A DNA stretch of 10,234 nucleotides, taken from JBDREA01 sp043820265 (GTDB lineage: Archaea > Altiarchaeota > Altiarchaeia > IMC4 > JBDREA01). The stretch is from NCBI GenBank assembly GCA_043820265.1, contig JBDREA010000077.1, positions 1-10,234 on the forward strand. The letters run 5' to 3'. Of the stretch, positions 7,000-10,234 are shown piece after piece; the first letter of the stretch is position 1, and every line of letters starts with the position of its first letter. The notes beneath the pieces were generated by a model. The model saw nothing but the letters and a program-made list of their open reading frames with translations. It made no database searches and was not told where the DNA came from. Both the position numbers and the translations under genes were made by a program.

Positions 7000-7896
7000 A
7001 TGACATCCTCAAGTGGTATTGAGAACCAGTATATTAAACTGGTTTCGGATCTTGGGGGTGTGTTGGCGGCGCGATGTGTTCCGGTGTATGGCAGCAGGTT
7101 TAGTCGGCGTGATTTTACCGTGCATCAACATATTGTTTTGTTGGTTTTGCGGGCGCGTGAGCGTAAACCTTTCCGCGATTTCTGCGAATGGTTGGGTGTC
7201 GCGTTAGAGATTCGTAAGGCTTTGAAGTTGCGGCGGATACCGCATTACACGACGCTGCAGAAGCAGGCGGCGAGTCTGCCGCCAAGGTTTCTGGAACAAT
7301 TAGTGGCGTGGGTTGGAAAAAAGGCCGCAGACTCATCTGAAATGGTCGCCGTGGACGCTACTGGTTTCAGCCTCGATTGCAGCAGCCACTACTACTGCAA
7401 GCGCATACAACGCTTGGACAAGTACCGTAACTACTTGAAGACCTCGATTGTAGGTGACATGGATACACAAGTGATACTTGGTGCACGCTTGCGCCTCAAG
7501 CGCAGACACGACAACATCGACTTCGTACCCCTGCTGCGAAAAACACGTAGACGCATCATGTTCAACACCGTCGTCGCCGACAAAGCATACGACAGTGAAG
7601 ACAATCTCGCCTTCGTCGAAACCGAACTTAAAGCCACACCAATTATTCCACCAAAATACCAAGACAAACCACCCGACAAAACACGTGGAGTCAGACGCCA
7701 ACAACTGAAGGCTAACTTCCCACAGCAAACATACAACCAAAGAAACAAAATCGAAACCATAATCAGCGTCATCAAACGATGCTACGGCAGCACAATCCAC
7801 AGCCGAACCCACCGAACACAGAAAAACGAACTACTACTCAAACTAATAGCCTACAACCTACGAAAAATCACTCAACAAATAGAAACCCTCTGGTGA
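7000..7896 (+). CDS. IS5-family DDE transposase
   Basis: A 298-residue transposase that cuts and joins the ends of the enclosing IS. The ATG at 7000 is preceded by GGTGA at 6989-6993 with 6-nt spacing. The RNase H-like DDE core is visible as VAVDATGF (D119), VVADKAYDSE (D194), and the Y(2)R(3)E(6)K signature with Y245, R248, E252 and K259, the arrangement typical of IS4/IS5-type enzymes. The N-terminal 110 residues are basic and likely bind the ends. The frame is full length with no break. Base use changes abruptly within the gene: the first 50 codons end in G or T in 40 cases, while 48 of the 50 codons before the final TGG end in A or C. The stop codon lies in a terminal hairpin that overlaps the right inverted repeat. 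Confidence 0.93.
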   Translation: MTSSSGIENQYIKLVSDLGGVLAARCVPVYGSRFSRRDFTVHQHIVLLVLRARERKPFRDFCEWLGVALEIRKALKLRRIPHYTTLQKQAASLPPRFLEQLVAWVGKKAADSSEMVAVDATGFSLDCSSHYYCKRIQRLDKYRNYLKTSIVGDMDTQVILGARLRLKRRHDNIDFVPLLRKTRRRIMFNTVVADKAYDSEDNLAFVETELKATPIIPPKYQDKPPDKTRGVRRQQLKANFPQQTYNQRNKIETIISVIKRCYGSTIHSRTHRTQKNELLLKLIAYNLRKITQQIETLW

Positions 7897-7904
7897 GGGT
7901 TTCT
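7881..7904. terminator. Perfect hairpin at the right IS end, possible bidirectional terminator
   Basis: AGAAACCCTC (7881-7890) and GAGGGTTTCT (7895-7904) pair perfectly around TGGT. The hairpin overlaps the transposase stop codon (7894-7896) and five bases of the right inverted repeat (7900-7904). On the minus strand it is followed by ATTTGTT and would face transcripts leaving the nucleotidylyltransferase gene, shielding the transposase from antisense transcription. The terminator role is inferred; the structure itself is clear. Confidence 0.55.
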
Positions 7905-7912
7905 ACAAAGCC
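7900..7912 (-). repeat. Right terminal inverted repeat of the IS
   Basis: TTTCTACAAAGCC is the exact complement of the left end GGCTTTGTAGAAA. Confidence 0.93.
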
Positions 7913-7920
7913 AACGGAAT
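7913..7920. repeat. Right copy of the 8-bp target site duplication
   Basis: AACGGAAT, identical to 6914-6921. It corresponds to codons 2-4 of the interrupted small gene read on the minus strand. Confidence 0.93.
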
Positions 7921-7926
7921 CCATTC

Positions 7927-9441
7927 TCAGATGTAAGCCTTTTTTGAATCTACGATTTTTGTCAGGCGGTTGATCTGGCTTTTGGTGTTGTTCACCAAAG
8001 CTTTCCTCAATAAATCCCCTGAAAACCCCTTAAGCTTTACCTCGTCAAACACCGAAGCCAGATGGTAGTCGCATAAAACGCCTTTGAGCCAGTCACGGAA
8101 ATCGTTTTGATCCTCTCGAAGGTGATAGTCAATTGAGGGGAGATCGACTCTCTCAAGTATATGGCTGAATTGCTCAAGGCTTTTTGCCTTAAATCCTGTG
8201 TATAAGACGTTGTGGTTCTGGCTTAGATTGAAGTAGAAGGCCTCTTCAGGGGAAACCACCCTCAGACTCCAATCAGGGTCTCTTCTAACCGAATGCATTT
8301 GAATGAACCTCTTAAGTGTGCCGTTCACTACGCTGTCATCGCTTATAGCCTGATTCGGCCAGATACGGGAATCGTTTACAACTGACACCCTCTGCCCCAG
8401 ATCGCAATTGGAGCCGACGACGACGTTAAAACCGATCTTACTTGCCTGCCCGATATTACATGATTCTGCTAATACACAATCATAGAGGTTTGAGTTCACC
8501 CCCAGCGTGTTTTCCTCAAAGACCACTGAACCGTATAGTTCGCTGTCCTTTTTGATCACGACATTGTCGCCGATGATTGTGTTTGGTCCAAGAATGCAGC
8601 CTTCCTCTATGAACACGTTCTTTCCGATGACTACCGGCCCAAGAATCTTTGTGTTCCCAGAAACCCGGCTGTTGTCCCCTATGACCAGGGGGCCGTCAAA
8701 TTCGGACCCTATATCGATGTTTTCCCCGAATCGGTTTGATACCTTGGTCATAAGCCAGTCCCTCGCTTTATTGTAGCCTTCAGGCTGTCCTACATCGACC
8801 CAAAAGCCTTTTGTCTCCAACCCATATAACGACTCTTTTTCTACTAAGACGGGGAAAAGATCCCTGCTGAAGTCAAAAAAGGAGTCTTCAGGGATGAATT
8901 CCAAAACTTCCGGCTCAAGGACGTAAACGCCGATGTTTGCAAGGTTACTGAAGCAGTCATCGGGGCCTGGTTTTTCATGGAAACGCCTTATTCTTCCGTC
9001 ATCGCCTAGATCAGCTATCCCATAATGGCTTGGATCATCCACGGCAAGCAATGCCACAGAGCAAAGCGCCCCTCTTTGCTTATGCGATTTGATGAGCTCA
9101 GATAGGTTTATGTCTGTTATGTTGTCTCCCTGGATGACGACGAACGTTTCTTTGAGCATGTGAGCGATGTTTTTTACTGAACCGGCTGTTCCTAGCGGTG
9201 ATTCCTCCGCAGGGTAATGTAGCTTTAATCCTTGATCTTCTCCCTCCCCAAAGAACTGCTGGATGTATTCCCGCATATAATTAGTGGTTATGATGACTTC
9301 ATCGATATTATGGGCTTTAAGATAATCGATTATGTGCTGTGTAACAGGTTTATTGAGAAGAGGAATCATGGGTTTGGGCCTGGTGAAGGTTAAAGGACGG
9401 AGACGGGTGCCTAACCCTCCTGCTAAGATGACTGCCTTCAT
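7927..9441 (-). CDS. Sugar-1-phosphate nucleotidylyltransferase with beta-helix and extra C-terminal domain
   Basis: A 504-residue enzyme expected to make an NDP-sugar from a sugar-1-phosphate and an NTP in the cytoplasm. Residues 1-235 form the nucleotidyltransferase fold: the signature LAGGLGTRLRP (6-16) with K23 following, QGDN (104-107) with metal ligand D106, FHEKP (154-158) and WVDVG (214-218) with the second aspartate D216. Residues about 250-375 are hexapeptide left-handed beta-helix repeats (for example VIGDNS, VIGKNV, IIGDNV, VVGSNC). Residues about 398-495 form a further domain containing AFYFNL and NDFRDWLKGVL. This domain reminds me of the DUF5752 type, but that match is tentative. 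The beta-helix lacks an obvious acetyltransferase catalytic motif, so it may be only structural. Sugar and nucleotide specificity cannot be read. The ATG at 9441 has GGGGTGG at 9454-9448. The small membrane gene originally followed 2 bp after the stop. Confidence 0.87.
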   Translation of the reverse strand: MKAVILAGGLGTRLRPLTFTRPKPMIPLLNKPVTQHIIDYLKAHNIDEVIITTNYMREYIQQFFGEGEDQGLKLHYPAEESPLGTAGSVKNIAHMLKETFVVIQGDNITDINLSELIKSHKQRGALCSVALLAVDDPSHYGIADLGDDGRIRRFHEKPGPDDCFSNLANIGVYVLEPEVLEFIPEDSFFDFSRDLFPVLVEKESLYGLETKGFWVDVGQPEGYNKARDWLMTKVSNRFGENIDIGSEFDGPLVIGDNSRVSGNTKILGPVVIGKNVFIEEGCILGPNTIIGDNVVIKKDSELYGSVVFEENTLGVNSNLYDCVLAESCNIGQASKIGFNVVVGSNCDLGQRVSVVNDSRIWPNQAISDDSVVNGTLKRFIQMHSVRRDPDWSLRVVSPEEAFYFNLSQNHNVLYTGFKAKSLEQFSHILERVDLPSIDYHLREDQNDFRDWLKGVLCDYHLASVFDEVKLKGFSGDLLRKALVNNTKSQINRLTKIVDSKKAYI

Positions 9442-9447
9442 TTAATA

Positions 9448-9454
9448 CCACCCC
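9448..9454 (-). promoter_or_regulatory. Ribosome binding site of the nucleotidylyltransferase gene
   Basis: On the minus strand GGGGTGG precedes the ATG at 9441 with 6-nt spacing. The heptamer is identical to the one before the GH57 gene. Confidence 0.7.
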
Positions 9455-9498
9455 TAATCAGAAAACTGGAAGCTTCTCTAATAAAATATGCCGATTCA

Positions 9499-9508
9499 GA
9501 TATAAAAA
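9499..9508 (-). promoter_or_regulatory. TATA-like promoter for the nucleotidylyltransferase gene
   Basis: On the minus strand TTTTTATATC matches an archaeal box A. A start site about 25 bp downstream would fall near 9478, giving a leader of about 35-40 nt that contains the GGGGTGG site. It lies in the 95-bp gap after purC, so the gene probably has its own promoter. Confidence 0.5.
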
Positions 9509-9536
9509 TGCTGTGTATAGGAGGAAGATGATTTAC

Positions 9537-10234
9537 TCACACGCTCAATGGGCATCCAGTGATCTTTTCATAGGCTTCTAGATAGCGTTTTGTCGTGCCC
9601 TCAACCACATCGGAAGGCAAAGAGGGGGCTGGAGGCTCCTTATCCCAACCGCTCGCAACCACGTAGTCTCTCACGAATTGTTTATCAAAGCTTGGCTGAG
9701 GCTTCCCGGGAACGTATTGGTCGACAGGCCAGAAACGGCTTGAGTCAGGGGTCAATACTTCATCTATGAGTATGACTTCATTATCAACAAGGCCGAACTC
9801 GAATTTTGTATCTGCAATGATTATTCCTCTGTCCCCTGCATACGTAGCTGCTTTCTTGTATATTGAAATGGAATAATCTCTAATCTTCCCCGACACATCC
9901 TCCCCAACCAAATCCTTGGCTTTATCAAATGTTATATTGATGTCATGGCCGGATTCCTCCTTAGTTGAGGGTGTGAAGATGGGTTCAGGAAGCCTGTCAG
10001 ACTCTTTGAGGCCTTTTGACAGGTCTATTCCACATACTGTGCCCTCTTTTTGATACTGCTTCCAACCTGAACCAGATAAGTACCCTCTGACCACGCATTC
10101 AATGGGTATTACCTCTGTTTTTTTTACGAGAATAGTGCGTCCAGCATATAGGTCTCTCTTTTCTTGCACTTCCATCGGAAAATCAGAAATGTCAGCGGAA
10201 ATCAAGTGGTTCCCAACTGTGTCACCAAAAAAGT
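9537..10234 (-). CDS. purC: SAICAR synthetase (phosphoribosylaminoimidazole-succinocarboxamide synthase), 5' end beyond the window
   Basis: Joins CAIR and aspartate with ATP to form SAICAR in purine biosynthesis. The 231 visible residues include VRGYLSGSGWKQYQ, LPEPIFTPSTK followed by GHDINI (PurC signature region), IIADTKFEFGL (second signature) and DEVLTPDSSRFWP. The frame runs past the first TTG (10205) to the window edge as FFGDTVGNHLIS, the region corresponding to the NHLIS stretch of full-length PurC, so the real start lies outside. About 60 or more N-terminal residues, including the ATP-binding glycine/lysine segment, are missing only because of the cut. The layout of two large conserved signatures fits the roughly 300-residue form. 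It ends with TGA at 9539-9537, and 95 bp with a promoter separate it from the nucleotidylyltransferase gene. Confidence 0.93.
   Translation of the reverse strand, partial: FFGDTVGNHLISADISDFPMEVQEKRDLYAGRTILVKKTEVIPIECVVRGYLSGSGWKQYQKEGTVCGIDLSKGLKESDRLPEPIFTPSTKEESGHDINITFDKAKDLVGEDVSGKIRDYSISIYKKAATYAGDRGIIIADTKFEFGLVDNEVILIDEVLTPDSSRFWPVDQYVPGKPQPSFDKQFVRDYVVASGWDKEPPAPSLPSDVVEGTTKRYLEAYEKITGCPLSV

Larger units (their letters stand above)
6922..7912 (+). mobile_element. Complete IS5-type insertion sequence (ISH1-like), 991 bp
   Basis: The element is bounded by perfect 13-bp inverted ends, GGCTTTGTAGAAA at 6922-6934 and its complement at 7900-7912, and is flanked by identical AACGGAAT copies. 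It contains one intact DDE transposase gene filling most of its length. Both ends hold a perfect hairpin (6956-6984 and 7881-7904). Intact ends, duplication and reading frame indicate a recent or still active insertion. It landed after the fourth codon of a small membrane protein gene oriented against the transposase. Family placement rests on the transposase motifs and the 8-bp duplication. The exact ISfinder name is not known to me. Confidence 0.93.
7868..7924 (-). pseudogene. 5' stub of the interrupted small membrane protein gene
   Basis: The ATG at 7924-7922 follows the nucleotidylyltransferase TGA (7929-7927) by only 2 nt, the spacing of a translationally coupled gene. Four original codons (MDSV) remain before the IS end. 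Translation then reads into the IS and stops at TGA 7870-7868, giving an 18-residue peptide MDSVGFVETLTRGFLFVE. The original continuation lies at 6770-6913. Confidence 0.6.

Noticed and set aside
7333..7812. Long minus-strand frame of 159 codons inside the transposase gene
   Set aside because: It lies fully antisense to a transposase with conserved DDE residues and is explained by the A/C-rich bias of that half. Its translation is low-complexity V, F and A with no recognisable domain.
10203..10205. TTG as the start codon of purC
   Set aside because: The frame continues upstream with residues matching the conserved NHLIS region of PurC, so the gene is cut by the window edge and does not start here.
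1..10234. CRISPR array, tRNA or rRNA genes
   Set aside because: No regularly spaced direct repeats, cloverleaf-like segment or conserved rRNA stretch was seen.

Overview
The window looks archaeal, from a moderate-GC genome. Genes are preceded by GGTG or GGGGTGG-type Shine-Dalgarno sequences and TATA-like boxes. The glycyl-tRNA synthetase is of the alpha2 archaeal/eukaryotic kind, the amylase is GH57, and the insertion sequence resembles the ISH1 subgroup of IS5. All three stop codons are used. The lineage cannot be fixed by eye; a methanogen-related or other uncultured euryarchaeote is plausible.

Layout. The left edge (1-106, minus) holds the start of an unrecognised gene, divergent from a plus-strand cluster. 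That cluster contains two exported, membrane-anchored proteins: a calcium-type beta-propeller plus TPR protein (205-2064) and an all-TPR protein with a charged cytoplasmic helix (2075-3961). Glycyl-tRNA synthetase follows after a 4-bp gap (3966), and a GH57 glucanotransferase/amylase gene comes next (5465-6760). In the opposite orientation lie purC (cut by the right edge), a sugar-1-phosphate nucleotidylyltransferase with left-handed beta-helix and an extra C-terminal domain (7927-9441), and the remains of a 51-codon small membrane protein gene that originally started 2 bp after the nucleotidylyltransferase stop.

That small gene is split by a complete, apparently recent 991-bp IS (6922-7912). 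The IS has 13-bp inverted ends, a perfect 8-bp target duplication and an intact DDE transposase. Removing the IS and one duplication copy restores the small frame exactly.

Main points for a second look: (1) the GlyRS frame ends early beside an in-phase A AAA AAC heptamer, and the -1 frame supplies a plausible missing C-terminus; (2) the IS-interrupted small membrane gene; (3) two perfect hairpins at the ends of the IS; (4) a very strong switch from G/T-ending to A/C-ending codons along the transposase, with a weaker version in some plus-strand genes; (5) the co-oriented pair of surface TPR proteins with shared repeats and topology.

Functionally, the GH57 enzyme and the nucleotidylyltransferase both suggest storage or surface polysaccharide metabolism. 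The TPR pair looks like a cell-surface complex of unknown role. GlyRS and PurC are housekeeping genes. No CRISPR array, tRNA or rRNA was seen.
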